A stretch of 64,000 nucleotides of DNA from Amphibacillus xylanus NBRC 15112 (GCF_000307165.1 NC_018704.1:930001-994000); one strand, 5' to 3'; shown: positions 15,647-25,494, numbered from the stretch's first letter. Numbers and translations are program-made. Notes: generated by a model from the sequence alone, not told the origin.

Positions 15647-17785
15647 TTAAAATATAATCTCGATTTGATCATTGTTTTCTAGTGGGTCTAAAAATGTTGT
15701 CGGCTCGCCATTTTTAAGAATGCGAAGATTTGCTTTAACTTGTGATAAGTCAATCGAAATAAACCTGAACAAATCTTGAAAAATAAATGGTTCATCATCA
15801 AGCTTCCGTACAGTAAGCCTATCTCCAGATTTAACGAGATCAGACCTCGAAAGGGTACGATTATCTTGCTCGATGACCGTAACATCCTTATCAAGTGTAA
15901 TGCGTTGCCCGTTATAAACGACATTGATTGTTTCTTTCATTTGAATGTTTAATACTTGAACAAGATCATCGACAGTTACTTGCTTAGTCGAGCTTAAATT
16001 AATTTGATCATTCGGTTTTAAAGTATGCGTTAAGCTACCTGGTCTGCCGTTGATTTCAATCTGACCAGAAAATTGTTCAAGCACTGTATACTCATCATTG
16101 ATATAGACAACATACTTATCTAAATTGGATAACATTGATTGCTTACCTATAAGATGGAGCCAATCTGCTAATGTCGTCGTATTTTGCACAGTCAGTAAAT
16201 CATGATCTTGTAACTGATAATCAAGATTTACTTTACGATCATTTACATAGAGACTTGGCTCAACATGGTATACTTCACCATTAAAATGAATGGAAAATTG
16301 ATCATAATCATCAACAATTTCTCTTACTGTTACATTTGGTTCTTCTCCATCTGCACCTTTTCGAACATGTAAAATATCGCCGTGCTTGATCGGATGATCT
16401 ACACTAATAGACTCACCATTTAGTTCGAGTTGTGGTGGTTTTCCATATGTACCTGGTAATGTAACTGTGTGGCCATTAAACTTGATCATATACGCCATTC
16501 CAGGACGACCATACATTTTATCTATTTCAATCCCAGCAGCGAGTAAACAATCTCCAACGGTTAATTGATTCATGTCAAATAAGCGAACAGCTCGATCATT
16601 GACTGTAACACTAATGTAGTGGACAGGGTTTTGCTTTGCTGCGATTCCAATTCCAATCGGTGTAATAAATAAAGGTCCAGATGGAATCTCTACAAGTGCT
16701 TCAAAATTTTTGATTGCGTCGATACCTCGCGTTGCAATTCGATTAGGAGGTAAATTTAAGTATGTGCTAATGGCTTGCTCTAACCGTGGAGTTAAGCTTC
16801 CTCCACCAACTAACATAATAGCCATTGGCGGCTGATTATTTAGTAAAAGGATTTCATCTGAAATACATTTAGCTAAACTATTAATTGCTGGTTCGATGTC
16901 TTTTGCTAATTGGTCTAATGAAACAGTCTGTTCAAATCCAAGTATATCAGTCATATTTGTTGATCCGTGTGTCGTTATATCACGTTTAACTCGTTCTGCC
17001 TCATTAAAGTCTAGTAAATAGTGATCGCTGATTGCTTCTGTCATTTCATCGCCAGCCTTAGACACCATTCCATAGGCAGTTACCGTACCTTCCTTCGTTA
17101 TCGCAATATCACTAGTCCCTGCACCAATATCAACTAAAGCAATATTAAGTCGTCGCATAGATTCAGGTATCAGCACATTAATTGCTGCAATTGGCTCTAA
17201 TGTTAGTGCCTCCATCTCTAAATCAGCATGCTGTAGGGCTGAAAGTAATGACTCGACCACAACCTTCGGTAAGAAAGTTGCGATAATTTCAACTTCTGCT
17301 AGTTTACCTTCTTGATCAATTAAAGAACCGATAGATTGATTATCTAAGCGATATTCAAGTACAGAATACCCGACACAGTAATAGTGCGTATCATTGTTTT
17401 GATTAGATTCTTCAATTGCTAAATCATGTTGAGCTTGCTGAACAGCACTGTATTCAAGGAATAAAATATCCTCTTTACTCATAAGTGGCTGTTGTTCAAT
17501 CTCCTTAGAAATGCTTGTCCGTTTTGTTTTTAATGCACGCCCTGCTGCCGCGACACTGACTTTTGTTAGTTTAATTGAGTGTCGATTCTCGAGTTCTGTT
17601 TTGACTTTTTTTATCACGTCAGCTACGAGGGCAATATCATGAATTTGACCGTCTATCATCGAGCGTTTCGAATGTTCTTTCATCACGTAATCAATCAATT
17701 TATAACTGTCAACATGATCTTCTATTAACAATCCAATGACTGATCGTGTTCCAATATCAAGTGTAAAAATCATTTCACTCATCAT
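15647..17785 (-). CDS. FtsA/PilM-like actin-fold protein with C-terminal beta-grasp-like repeats
   Basis: 712 residues. Residues 1 to about 380 form an actin-fold ATPase of the FtsA/PilM type: phosphate 1 loop FTLDIGTRSVIG, phosphate 2 region ALVDIGAGTSDIA (about 215) and adenosine loop MLVGGGSLTPRLE (about 324), with an SHS2-like insertion near residues 75-190. The remaining 330 residues are repeats of the type NG, polar/hydrophobic strand, then GD or ND with I-x-V, seen at least five times (for example ELNGESIS..HGDILHV and VYNGQRITL..GDRLTV). This looks like tandem ThiS/SLBB-like beta-grasp units. It is distinct from the usual ftsA-ftsZ locus protein, lacks an obvious C-terminal membrane-targeting helix, and its function is unknown. 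Confidence 0.75.
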   Translation of the reverse strand: MMSEMIFTLDIGTRSVIGLLIEDHVDSYKLIDYVMKEHSKRSMIDGQIHDIALVADVIKKVKTELENRHSIKLTKVSVAAAGRALKTKRTSISKEIEQQPLMSKEDILFLEYSAVQQAQHDLAIEESNQNNDTHYYCVGYSVLEYRLDNQSIGSLIDQEGKLAEVEIIATFLPKVVVESLLSALQHADLEMEALTLEPIAAINVLIPESMRRLNIALVDIGAGTSDIAITKEGTVTAYGMVSKAGDEMTEAISDHYLLDFNEAERVKRDITTHGSTNMTDILGFEQTVSLDQLAKDIEPAINSLAKCISDEILLLNNQPPMAIMLVGGGSLTPRLEQAISTYLNLPPNRIATRGIDAIKNFEALVEIPSGPLFITPIGIGIAAKQNPVHYISVTVNDRAVRLFDMNQLTVGDCLLAAGIEIDKMYGRPGMAYMIKFNGHTVTLPGTYGKPPQLELNGESISVDHPIKHGDILHVRKGADGEEPNVTVREIVDDYDQFSIHFNGEVYHVEPSLYVNDRKVNLDYQLQDHDLLTVQNTTTLADWLHLIGKQSMLSNLDKYVVYINDEYTVLEQFSGQIEINGRPGSLTHTLKPNDQINLSSTKQVTVDDLVQVLNIQMKETINVVYNGQRITLDKDVTVIEQDNRTLSRSDLVKSGDRLTVRKLDDEPFIFQDLFRFISIDLSQVKANLRILKNGEPTTFLDPLENNDQIEIIF

Positions 17786-17954
17786 TTTTTATCCTTTCAT
17801 ACCCGATACTCATACTAATCAGTTTAGCATATTTAAATCGTTCTATAAATGAATTGCTTTGATCTTTTTCGTTGTTTGAAATGATAATTCTTTATTTAAG
17901 GTGATAGATTAGTTGACTTAATTAAGAGAAAATACAAAATATTTTAACAATATA

Positions 17955-17983
17955 GTGACAAGTGAGCATTTTTTAGCTATAAT
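17955..17983 (+). promoter_or_regulatory. SigA-type promoter for aroA
   Basis: GTGACA, exactly 17 bases and TATAAT lie about 100 bases upstream of the aroA GTG start, in the divergent region with the FtsA-like gene. Confidence 0.6.
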
Positions 17984-18084
17984 GATTTTTAATTCTTATT
18001 TAATTAGTCGTGTCAGCTTAGCTAGACGAATTTTTTAATGACAGCATATTGGATAAATAAAAGTAAGGGATTGGGGGACTTATA

Positions 18085-19149
18085 GTGAGTAAAGCAAAAT
18101 TGGAACAATTGAGAAGTGAGTTAGACAAGGTTAATCTTGAAATCTTAGAATTGATTAACAAACGAGGCGAATTGGTTAAACAAACAGCACAAGCAAAAGA
18201 AAATCATGGTGCAGACAAGAATTATGACCCTGTTAGAGAACGAGACATGCTAGAGTTAATTAAGAAAAACAACACAGGTCCTTTTAAGAATGCAACAATT
18301 ATCCATCTATTTAAAGAAATCTTTAAAGCAGGCCTAGAATTACAAGAGAAAGATCATACGAATGATTTACTTGTATCACGAAAACACAAAAATGATAATA
18401 CGATCATTGACGTCAACGGTGCGAAATTTGGTGATGGTGCTCCTCACTATATTTTTGGACCTTGTGCAGTAGAAAGCTATGAGCAAGTCGCACAAGTCGC
18501 TGAGCAAATTAAAAATAAGGGATTGAAGATTATTCGTGGTGGCGCATTTAAACCAAGAACTTCACCTTACGATTTCCAAGGTTTAGGATTTGATGGATTG
18601 AAAATCTTAAAAGAAATTGCTGATGAGTTTGGTTTAGCTGTTGTGAGTGAGATAGTAAGTCCTTCAGATGTTGAAAAAGCAGCTGAATACTTAGATGTGA
18701 TTCAAATCGGTGCTCGTAATATGCAAAACTTTGAATTACTAAAAGCAGCTGGAGAAGTAAATAAACCTATTGTCTTAAAACGGGGTATGTCAGCAACGGT
18801 GTCTGATTTTATTAATGCGGCAGAGTATATCCATTCACGTGGTAATGGTGAGATTATCTTATGTGAGCGTGGTATTAGAACGTATGAAACTTCTACGAGA
18901 AACACATTAGATATCACAGCAGTACCAATTCTAAAACAAGAAACACATTTACCTGTCATTGTAGATGTAACACACTCTACTGGTCGAAGAGATCTTCTTA
19001 TCCCTGCAGCTAAAGCGGCCTTAGCAATTGGTGCTGATGGTATCATGGCAGAAGTTCACCCAGATCCAGCAGTTGCCCTTTCTGATGCTCAACAACAGAT
19101 GGATTTTGATCAATTTGATCAATTCTACAACGAAGTAGTCAAAAAATAA
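18085..19149 (+). CDS. aroA: Bifunctional chorismate mutase / DAHP synthase
   Basis: 354 residues. The N-terminal AroQ-type chorismate mutase domain (residues 1 to about 88) starts [20 protein letters not shown] and contains [13 protein letters not shown]. The DAHP synthase domain follows with [44 protein letters not shown] and [11 protein letters not shown]. It condenses PEP with erythrose 4-phosphate, the entry step of aromatic amino acid synthesis, and the fused mutase domain usually serves as feedback sensor for prephenate or chorismate. The GTG start has GGGGGA at 18073-18078. It is followed by a terminator and then ccpA, as in B. subtilis. Confidence 0.93.
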   Translation: MSKAKLEQLRSELDKVNLEILELINKRGELVKQTAQAKENHGADKNYDPVRERDMLELIKKNNTGPFKNATIIHLFKEIFKAGLELQEKDHTNDLLVSRKHKNDNTIIDVNGAKFGDGAPHYIFGPCAVESYEQVAQVAEQIKNKGLKIIRGGAFKPRTSPYDFQGLGFDGLKILKEIADEFGLAVVSEIVSPSDVEKAAEYLDVIQIGARNMQNFELLKAAGEVNKPIVLKRGMSATVSDFINAAEYIHSRGNGEIILCERGIRTYETSTRNTLDITAVPILKQETHLPVIVDVTHSTGRRDLLIPAAKAALAIGADGIMAEVHPDPAVALSDAQQQMDFDQFDQFYNEVVKK

Positions 19150-19158
19150 CAGACACTT

Positions 19159-19203
19159 AGACCCAAGTTAATTCCGTTATTAGGAATAATGAGGGTCTTT
19201 TGT
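19159..19203 (+). terminator. Terminator after aroA
   Basis: AGACCC...ATTCC pairs with GGAAT...GGGTCT as an interrupted stem, followed by TTTTG. Confidence 0.7.
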
Positions 19204-19387
19204 TTTGCTTTGAAAAATAATAACAGACTAGATTCAAATAATTTGCTATACTATAAGGTAGAAAACTGGTCACAAACTGCTTGAATGGCGTATAATTAGT
19301 CAGGTTGTCTCAAGTATGGAAAAGCATGAATTATGCTATACTGTAACTATTATAAAAGTAAAATATTTTTAAACGGAGGTTACTGAA

Positions 19388-20383
19388 ATGAACGTAACAA
19401 TATACGATGTTGCTCGAGAAGCGAATGTATCTATGGCTACAGTTTCTAGAGTTGTAAACGGAAATCCAAATGTAAAACCCGCTACGCGGAAAAAAGTATT
19501 AAAAACAATTGAAGAATTAGGCTATCGTCCAAATGCAGTTGCTAGAGGATTAGCAAGTAAACGTACGACAACTGTCGGAGTTATCATTCCAGATATTTCG
19601 AATATGTTTTTAGCTGAATTAGCTCGTGGAATTGATGATATTGCCAATATGTATAAGTACAACATTATCTTAAGCAACTCTGATCAAAATATCGATAAAG
19701 AAATTAAATTGATTAATAGTATGCTTGAAAAACAAGTTGATGGTATTGTTTATATGGGAAGTAAAATTCAGGATGAGCATTTAAAAGAATTTAAAACGTC
19801 ACCAGTTCCAATTGTTCTTGCAGCAACAATTGAACCTACTAATGCAATTCCTTCTGTTAATATTGATTATGAAGCAGCTGGTTATGCCGCAACTAAGCTA
19901 TTAATTGATAATGGTCATAAACAAATTGCCTTTATCACTGGTACTGATGAGACAACAGCAAATATAGCTAAGTCGGTTGGTTTTAATCGTGCGCTAGAAG
20001 AAGCGGGTCTATCTGTTAGTCCTGATTTCATTTATTCAGGTGATTTATCTTATGATTCAGGTGTTAAAGCAGTTGAAGAGTTATTTAAGTTAGATAATAA
20101 ACCAACAGCTATCTTTGCATCATCAGATGAAATTGCCTTAGGTGTAATTCATGGTATACAAGATCTTGGCTTAAGCGTGCCAAATGATGTTGAAGTGATT
20201 GGATTTGATAATACACGTTTAGCAACAATGATTCGTCCAACACTTTCAACTGTTGTTCAGCCAATTTATGATATCGGTGCTGTCGCAATGCGATTACTGA
20301 CTAAATATATGAATAAGGAAGAAGTGGAATATTCTAACGTTATTTTACCGCATCAAATTATTAAAAGAAACTCAACAAAATAA
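19388..20383 (+). CDS. ccpA: Catabolite control protein A
   Basis: 331 residues of the LacI family. The N-terminal helix-turn-helix is [21 protein letters not shown] (first 22 residues) with hinge [20 protein letters not shown]. The periplasmic-binding-type core runs to the end ([21 protein letters not shown]). Length, synteny between aroA and motPS, and the HTH sequence point to CcpA, which with Ser46-phosphorylated HPr binds cre sites for carbon catabolite control. GGAGG precedes the ATG. I found no convincing cre site in the window. No terminator separates it from motP, so read-through into motPS is possible. Confidence 0.93.
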   Translation: MNVTIYDVAREANVSMATVSRVVNGNPNVKPATRKKVLKTIEELGYRPNAVARGLASKRTTTVGVIIPDISNMFLAELARGIDDIANMYKYNIILSNSDQNIDKEIKLINSMLEKQVDGIVYMGSKIQDEHLKEFKTSPVPIVLAATIEPTNAIPSVNIDYEAAGYAATKLLIDNGHKQIAFITGTDETTANIAKSVGFNRALEEAGLSVSPDFIYSGDLSYDSGVKAVEELFKLDNKPTAIFASSDEIALGVIHGIQDLGLSVPNDVEVIGFDNTRLATMIRPTLSTVVQPIYDIGAVAMRLLTKYMNKEEVEYSNVILPHQIIKRNSTK

Positions 20384-20471
20384 TAAACTTTCCGATAATA
20401 GAAGTACTAGTCTTTATATGAATTTGTAACATCAGAGAAAAAGATAAGTATTCATGTTGGGGAGAGAGTTT

Positions 20472-21296
20472 ATGAAACGTAGAGATATTTTAACATCATT
20501 TGGTATTTTATTTGGACTTCTAATGATTTCCTTTGGTATCTTTTCAAGTGCTGGTTTAAAGGGATTTCTAAGCTTTATCAATATACCATCCTTAATTATT
20601 GTATTAGGTGGGGTTATTGCTGGGATTCTGATTAACTTTAATGTCGATCAAGTAAAGCTTATGGGTAAAGTTGTTAAGGAATCATTTAGGAAGAACCATT
20701 ATGATCTTCCTGAATTAATCGCCTTATTTGAACAGTTATCTGAAAGAGCCCGAAGAGAAGGTTTATTAGCGTTAGAAAATGAATTAGAGGAAGTAGAAGA
20801 TCCGTTTATTAAGAAAGGTGTTCTGCTTGCAATTGATGGTATTGAACCAGAAGTTATTCAAGATATTATGAATGCTGAAATAATCGCAATGGAGGATCGT
20901 CATACTGTTGGACGTAAGATTCTTCAAAAAGCCGGTGAATATGCTCCAGCATGGGGAATGGTGGGGACTTTAATAGGCCTTGTTTTAATGCTTATTGATT
21001 TAAATGATCCATCTATGGTTGGTCCTCAAATGGCTGTTGCTTTAATCACAACTTTTTATGGTGTTGTTTTAGCCAATTTAATTTTCTTACCAATGGCTAG
21101 TAAGCTTGAAACTAAGACAGATGAAGAAGTCTTTATGAAGCAAATTATTATTGAAGGTGTTATAGGTGTCCAATCTGGGCAAAACCCACGTATTCTTAAA
21201 GAGAAGTTAAGTGCATTTTTATCAAGCGATATGAGAAAACGTCGTAATGAATTAAATGAAGATTCGGTGGGTGAGTTATCAAATGAAGCGTCGTGA
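20472..21296 (+). CDS. motP: Flagellar stator subunit MotP (sodium type)
   Basis: 274 residues with four membrane helices in the MotA/TolQ pattern. The first is about residues 8-25, then IPSLIIVLGGVIAGILINF (about 36-54), and the last two flank AWGMVGTLIGLVLMLIDL and MAVALITTFYGVVLANLIF. The cytoplasmic loop has charged residues for rotor contact. The start is ATG 20472 with GGGGAGAG immediately upstream; an in-frame ATG at 20454 precedes that site. It overlaps motS by 14 bases. Synteny with ccpA matches B. subtilis motPS (ytxDE), whose stator uses Na+. Confidence 0.9.
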   Translation: MKRRDILTSFGILFGLLMISFGIFSSAGLKGFLSFINIPSLIIVLGGVIAGILINFNVDQVKLMGKVVKESFRKNHYDLPELIALFEQLSERARREGLLALENELEEVEDPFIKKGVLLAIDGIEPEVIQDIMNAEIIAMEDRHTVGRKILQKAGEYAPAWGMVGTLIGLVLMLIDLNDPSMVGPQMAVALITTFYGVVLANLIFLPMASKLETKTDEEVFMKQIIIEGVIGVQSGQNPRILKEKLSAFLSSDMRKRRNELNEDSVGELSNEAS

Positions 21297-22044
21297 TAAA
21301 AACACACAAGAAGGTGGAAGTGCAGGTTGGATGACCACATACTCAGATTTGGTCACATTACTACTATGTTTCTTTGTTTTGCTATATTCAATGTCACAGC
21401 TTGATATTGCACGTTTTGAAGCGGTGGCTGAATCATTTCGTAATCGAGTAATTTTCTTTGATGGTTCACCATCAAAGATCGATTTTGAACAGACTGGTGA
21501 AAGTGCAACAATTCGCGAACCGAATAAGGATATTGAAAAAGATAATATCCTTGATCCAGATAGAGTTACGTCAAACCAACGTTCGTTGGAGGAACTCTTG
21601 AATGAAGTTGAAGGATTTCTAGAAGAAAATCAATTACGAGATGTAATTTCAGCAAATCGAACTGATCAAGGTGTAGTACTTATACTACAAGAACGAATTC
21701 TCTTTGATTCGGGACAAGCAGAGTTAAAACCTGACGGGTTACCGTTTTTAGATAAAATATCGCTATTATTAAGTAAAATACCTAACTATGTTCGTGTAGA
21801 GGGTCATACAGATAATCGACCGATTTCAACAGTACAGTACCCATCAAACTGGGAATTGTCTGGTGCTCGTGCGAGTAGTGTAATTCGTCACATTCTAGAT
21901 TCAGGTGAGTTTAATCCTTCGCGATTTATAGCTGCTGGTTATGGTGATACAAGACCGATTGTACCAAATACATCATCAGAAAACTGGCAAAAAAACCGTC
22001 GTGTTGAAATTGTAATCTTAGAATTATCAGAAGGTCAAAATTAA
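21283..22044 (+). CDS. motS: Flagellar stator subunit MotS (sodium type)
   Basis: 253 residues. The single membrane helix contains the ion-binding Asp in TTYSDLVTLLLCFF (about residue 24). The Leu-Val after the Asp fits Na+-type stators, although this single position is weak evidence. An OmpA-like peptidoglycan-binding domain follows: ILFDSGQAELKPDGLPFLD, VEGHTDNRPI, NWELSGARASSV and GYGDTRPI, ending NRRVEIVI. The start is ATG 21283 with GGTGGGTGAG; the open frame extends to 21256 within motP, but the ribosome binding site favours 21283. A strong terminator follows. Confidence 0.9.
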   Translation: MKRRDKNTQEGGSAGWMTTYSDLVTLLLCFFVLLYSMSQLDIARFEAVAESFRNRVIFFDGSPSKIDFEQTGESATIREPNKDIEKDNILDPDRVTSNQRSLEELLNEVEGFLEENQLRDVISANRTDQGVVLILQERILFDSGQAELKPDGLPFLDKISLLLSKIPNYVRVEGHTDNRPISTVQYPSNWELSGARASSVIRHILDSGEFNPSRFIAAGYGDTRPIVPNTSSENWQKNRRVEIVILELSEGQN

Positions 22045-22071
22045 TAAATATGAACGTATATGAAAAGCAAT

Positions 22072-22118
22072 AGAGCACTTAGCTGTCGGAGATCCGACGC
22101 TAAGTGCTCTGTTTTTTT
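22072..22118 (+). terminator. Strong terminator after motS
   Basis: The stem AGAGCACTTAGC (with one mismatch) then TCGG pairs with its inverse around a GATC-type loop, followed by seven T. Confidence 0.92.
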
Positions 22119-22129
22119 GCTTCAAAGTC

Positions 22130-22487
22130 AAGTATTGTTGGTAGGTTTTATAATTAGTCGAGAATAAATATATATTAGCTTTAATAAAGATACAACTTGT
22201 TCACCGCAGGTGAAATACACTCGCTTTCCACGGGCACGGCTTTTAGCTAACTAAGCAGTTTTCTCTTGCTTTCGTTCCTCTGTAACTGTAAGGGATCTAA
22301 CCCTTCCTCCTTAATATTAAATGTTTTTCGTATACAAAGAGCGTAGGCTATGTAGATTCTCCTTTAAATTGGTTTTCGTCAACTAAATTATAAAGGAATC
22401 TACTGGCCTTTTTCTATGGAAACACAAAAAAGGTGTCAGTGAATTCGAAAAAAGAACTCACCAACACCAAAAATTATAGAATCTGTT
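22130..22487. repeat. Dispersed non-coding element, copy B
   Basis: It is in the opposite orientation to copy A. The tail part (22131-22201, with TTGGTAGGTTTTATAATTAG) adjoins the motS terminator. One palindrome arm follows (22207-22257, AGGTGAAATACAC then CACGGGCACGGCTTTTAGCT). About 115 bases are not shared with the other copies and replace the second arm and inner hairpin. The terminator-bearing end (22377-22485) lies downstream of the PBP gene. No coding sequence is supported. It sits between convergent motS and pbp. Confidence 0.82.
22428..22476 (-). terminator. Terminator for the PBP gene supplied by element copy B
   Basis: On the minus strand GGTGTTGGTG pairs with CACTGACACC across a T-rich loop and is followed by TTTTTT. 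It is nearly identical to the terminator after ytxH. Confidence 0.65.
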
Positions 22488-22500
22488 TTACGCTAAATAT

Positions 22501-25494
22501 TTATTCACCATTTTCAGGAGTATCATTACTATCTCCGTTATCAGGTTCCTGTTTGTTATCGTTATTTCCAGGTTTGTCGTCTGGTTTATTATTCCCTTTG
22601 GAATCATCATTTTTCTTATCTGGTGCTTTATTGTCATTACCTTTATCTTTGCCTTTATCTTTGCCTTTATCTTTATCCTTGTCCTTATCATCATCAAATT
22701 TACCATCAATATAGACAGTACTTGGCTCAGATTCTCGTCCGAAGTAATCAACGGCAACGACAGTATAAAGAGCAGGCTTATTACCAACATTTAACTCAGT
22801 CTCAATGGTTGATTCAACAAACTTAAATGTTTCATCCTCTGGACTGTTAGCTCGGTACACACGGTAACCAACAATATTGCGACTTGATGGAGCACTCCAC
22901 TCCAACTTGTTTCCAGATTTAGATAATGATTGTGGAGCACTTGGTGCCTTACCAGTATCCTCTATATCACTTGCCTCTAGTTCTGGGAATTCAATACCTT
23001 CCCAGGCAGGGTTATTAATTGGAATCAATTGACTTAAGTCTCCAAATTTATCATAACCCATTTCACTTAACCATTTAGGGTTAAAGATTATACCATCACC
23101 TTGGATAAACTCACGTGGTGTTTTATCACCAGGAATGACAGCTTTATCGTCAACTAATACGTAGTTACCTTCAATTAAGCTGTTATCTTCACCACTAGGT
23201 AAATATTTTGCATTAAAGATATCTGAACCTACCAATCCAAGCGATTTTGCAACTCCTGAAGGTGGTAAACCAGAGACTAAAGAGAATGATCGTGAAACGA
23301 TTCCTTCAGGTTGTTTGAATCGATTAGATGGTGCCATTAATTCTGGATCAATTTCTGTAGCTGCGTTAACTAACTGTGCCCAGTAAGCTTGGTTTCGTCC
23401 ACTATATCCATCATCAAGTGACTGACGATAACCATAACCCATCCATGTTCCGAGTGTGACATTAGGGTTTGTTGCAACAAACCATGCATCGACAAGATCG
23501 TCAGACGTACCCGTTTTACCAGCCCAATCGACATTAGGGTATCTTAAGTTTGCTCGAGCAGTACGTCCAGTACCTTTAGCAAGTACATCACGCATAATAT
23601 CAATAATTAAGTAACTTGTTTGAGGACTAAATACATCTACAGGCTCAACTTCATGTTGATAAACTACTTCACCATCAATTGTTTCAATTTTCTCAATCAT
23701 ATAACCTTCAATAAATTTACCGTTATTACCAAATGTAGAAAAAGCGCTAGTGTTTTCTTCTACTGTTGCTTCAAAGGATCCTAAAGCCATTGATGCATAA
23801 GAATATTGACTTTCAGGAATATGATCAAATCCCATTTTTACTAAATAATCTGGTACTGGGTTATGTTTAGATAATAAATCAATATAACCATAAGCTGTAG
23901 AGACGTTATATGAATGTGTCATTGCAGTTCTAGCTGTAACTAAACCATAAAATCTACTGCGATTAAAGTTACTTGGGCTCCATGTATTCGTACCGTCAAA
24001 GTAATTAAATTTAGCATCAGGTAAAATTGATCCCGGTTGAAGTGTACCTTCTTCAAATGCAGGAGCATAGACAATCAATGGTTTTGCTGTACTACCTAGT
24101 TGTCGTCTAGCAGTACCAACAGCAAAGTTAACGTTATCTCGTTCAAAATCACGACCTCCAACAAACGCTATGATAGCGCCAGTTGCGTTATTTCTTAATA
24201 CAGCACCAGCCTGTTGTTGCTGTACGAGGGGAACTAATTCACCTGTTTCAGGATCTTCGGTCATAATTGTTTTAGTTTCATTATTTTCACGTACAATCGC
24301 TGTTTTATCTCGACCATAATTATTATAATTTGCTGTTACTTCTTGAAAAACATCGTAAATCTCTTTGTTGATTGTCGTATGAATTTTGTAGCCACCTTGT
24401 GAAATTTCACGAGCGGCTTTAATTTGATATTGTTCATTCAGATCACTATTTGATTTCAACTCTTCAAGGGTATAGCCGTCTTCAAGTGCAAGTTTTTCTT
24501 TGAAAATAATTTCAACACGTCTACGTACTTCCTCAGATAAGTATGGATATTCTTCATAAGCGGAAGGTTTACGTTTTGTAAAACTAGCTACTAGGTCAAA
24601 TTTTAATGCCTCTTCATATTCTGCTTCTGTAATATATCCTCCAGAGAGCATTCTTGATAATACCGTCTCCATCCGATTTAAACCAGCTTCCAGTCCTTCT
24701 TCTGATTTAAGTACACCGATGTTTGTGAATGGACTGTAAGCAATTGGACTTTGTGGTAAACCAGCTAAATAGGCTGCTTGGGCAAGATTGACTTCATTTG
24801 CATTAACACCAAAAATACCTTGTGCTGCTGTTTGAATTCCAGCGATGTTTCGACCATTAGCATTACGCCCAAAAGGTACAATGTTAAGATAAGCTTCTAA
24901 AATCTCATCCTTTTCCAGAAAGTTCTCTAATCTCATAGCTAGAACAATTTCTTTAGCCTTACGATCGAAGGAAACTTCATTTGTTAGAATTTGATTTTTA
25001 ATAATCTGTTGCGTTAAGGTACTTCCACCAGTCTGGACATCTGATCCTGTTACCTCTTGGAATACTGCTCTTAATATTGCTTTTGGAACAATTCCTTCGT
25101 GCGTTTCAAAGTATTCATCTTCAGTTGCAATAATTCCATTAATAATATCTTCTGAGACTTGATCTAACGTTGTAACTTCACGATGAAGATCAGAACTAAC
25201 TTCTCCTAAATAGACATTATTTGCGAAATAAATCTCAGATGTTTCTTCGTAATTATAAATTGCATTAACCATTTCTTCACTTGGTCGCAAAGGCTCGTCC
25301 TTTATGAGTGAGGCGAAATAACCAGCACCGATCCCACCAATAAAGAAGAATCCAAGTAAACCTATGACGATAAAATAGAGGATAATATTCCAAATGACAT
25401 CATAGGATATTCGGAAGAATCTTTGGATAACACCCTTATCAATAAGTGCAATTACTTTTCGACCAAATTGCTTTAATCTATCTTGAAAATTCAT
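22501..25494 (-). CDS. Class A penicillin-binding protein (PBP1A type) with FN3 domain and charged tail
   Basis: 997 residues. A cytoplasmic N-terminus is followed by one membrane helix (about 34-60). The glycosyltransferase 51 domain has EDEYFETHEG (about 125) and GGSTLTQQ (156-163). The transpeptidase has GSTAKPL (about 465), HSYNVS (about 526) and KTGTSDD (about 660). A fibronectin type III-like domain lies near 845-930, and the last 70 residues are a low-complexity Lys/Asp/Gly/Asn tail. It polymerises and cross-links peptidoglycan outside the membrane. ATG is preceded by GGAGGT. It is divergent from tyrS and terminated by dispersed element B. Such a PBP next to tyrS is seen in other Bacillaceae; B. 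subtilis has acu/acs genes near here instead. Confidence 0.9.
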   Translation of the reverse strand: MNFQDRLKQFGRKVIALIDKGVIQRFFRISYDVIWNIILYFIVIGLLGFFFIGGIGAGYFASLIKDEPLRPSEEMVNAIYNYEETSEIYFANNVYLGEVSSDLHREVTTLDQVSEDIINGIIATEDEYFETHEGIVPKAILRAVFQEVTGSDVQTGGSTLTQQIIKNQILTNEVSFDRKAKEIVLAMRLENFLEKDEILEAYLNIVPFGRNANGRNIAGIQTAAQGIFGVNANEVNLAQAAYLAGLPQSPIAYSPFTNIGVLKSEEGLEAGLNRMETVLSRMLSGGYITEAEYEEALKFDLVASFTKRKPSAYEEYPYLSEEVRRRVEIIFKEKLALEDGYTLEELKSNSDLNEQYQIKAAREISQGGYKIHTTINKEIYDVFQEVTANYNNYGRDKTAIVRENNETKTIMTEDPETGELVPLVQQQQAGAVLRNNATGAIIAFVGGRDFERDNVNFAVGTARRQLGSTAKPLIVYAPAFEEGTLQPGSILPDAKFNYFDGTNTWSPSNFNRSRFYGLVTARTAMTHSYNVSTAYGYIDLLSKHNPVPDYLVKMGFDHIPESQYSYASMALGSFEATVEENTSAFSTFGNNGKFIEGYMIEKIETIDGEVVYQHEVEPVDVFSPQTSYLIIDIMRDVLAKGTGRTARANLRYPNVDWAGKTGTSDDLVDAWFVATNPNVTLGTWMGYGYRQSLDDGYSGRNQAYWAQLVNAATEIDPELMAPSNRFKQPEGIVSRSFSLVSGLPPSGVAKSLGLVGSDIFNAKYLPSGEDNSLIEGNYVLVDDKAVIPGDKTPREFIQGDGIIFNPKWLSEMGYDKFGDLSQLIPINNPAWEGIEFPELEASDIEDTGKAPSAPQSLSKSGNKLEWSAPSSRNIVGYRVYRANSPEDETFKFVESTIETELNVGNKPALYTVVAVDYFGRESEPSTVYIDGKFDDDKDKDKDKGKDKGKDKGNDNKAPDKKNDDSKGNNKPDDKPGNNDNKQEPDNGDSNDTPENGE

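Noticed and set aside
17786-18084. Riboswitch or T-box upstream of aroA
   Set aside because: The region holds a good promoter but no T-box core sequence or terminator/antiterminator pair.
22433-22826. Plus-strand ORFs opposite the PBP C-terminus
   Set aside because: They are antisense to the repetitive PBP tail (runs of Leu/Ser/Pro or Tyr/Leu/Cys), with no initiation signal.
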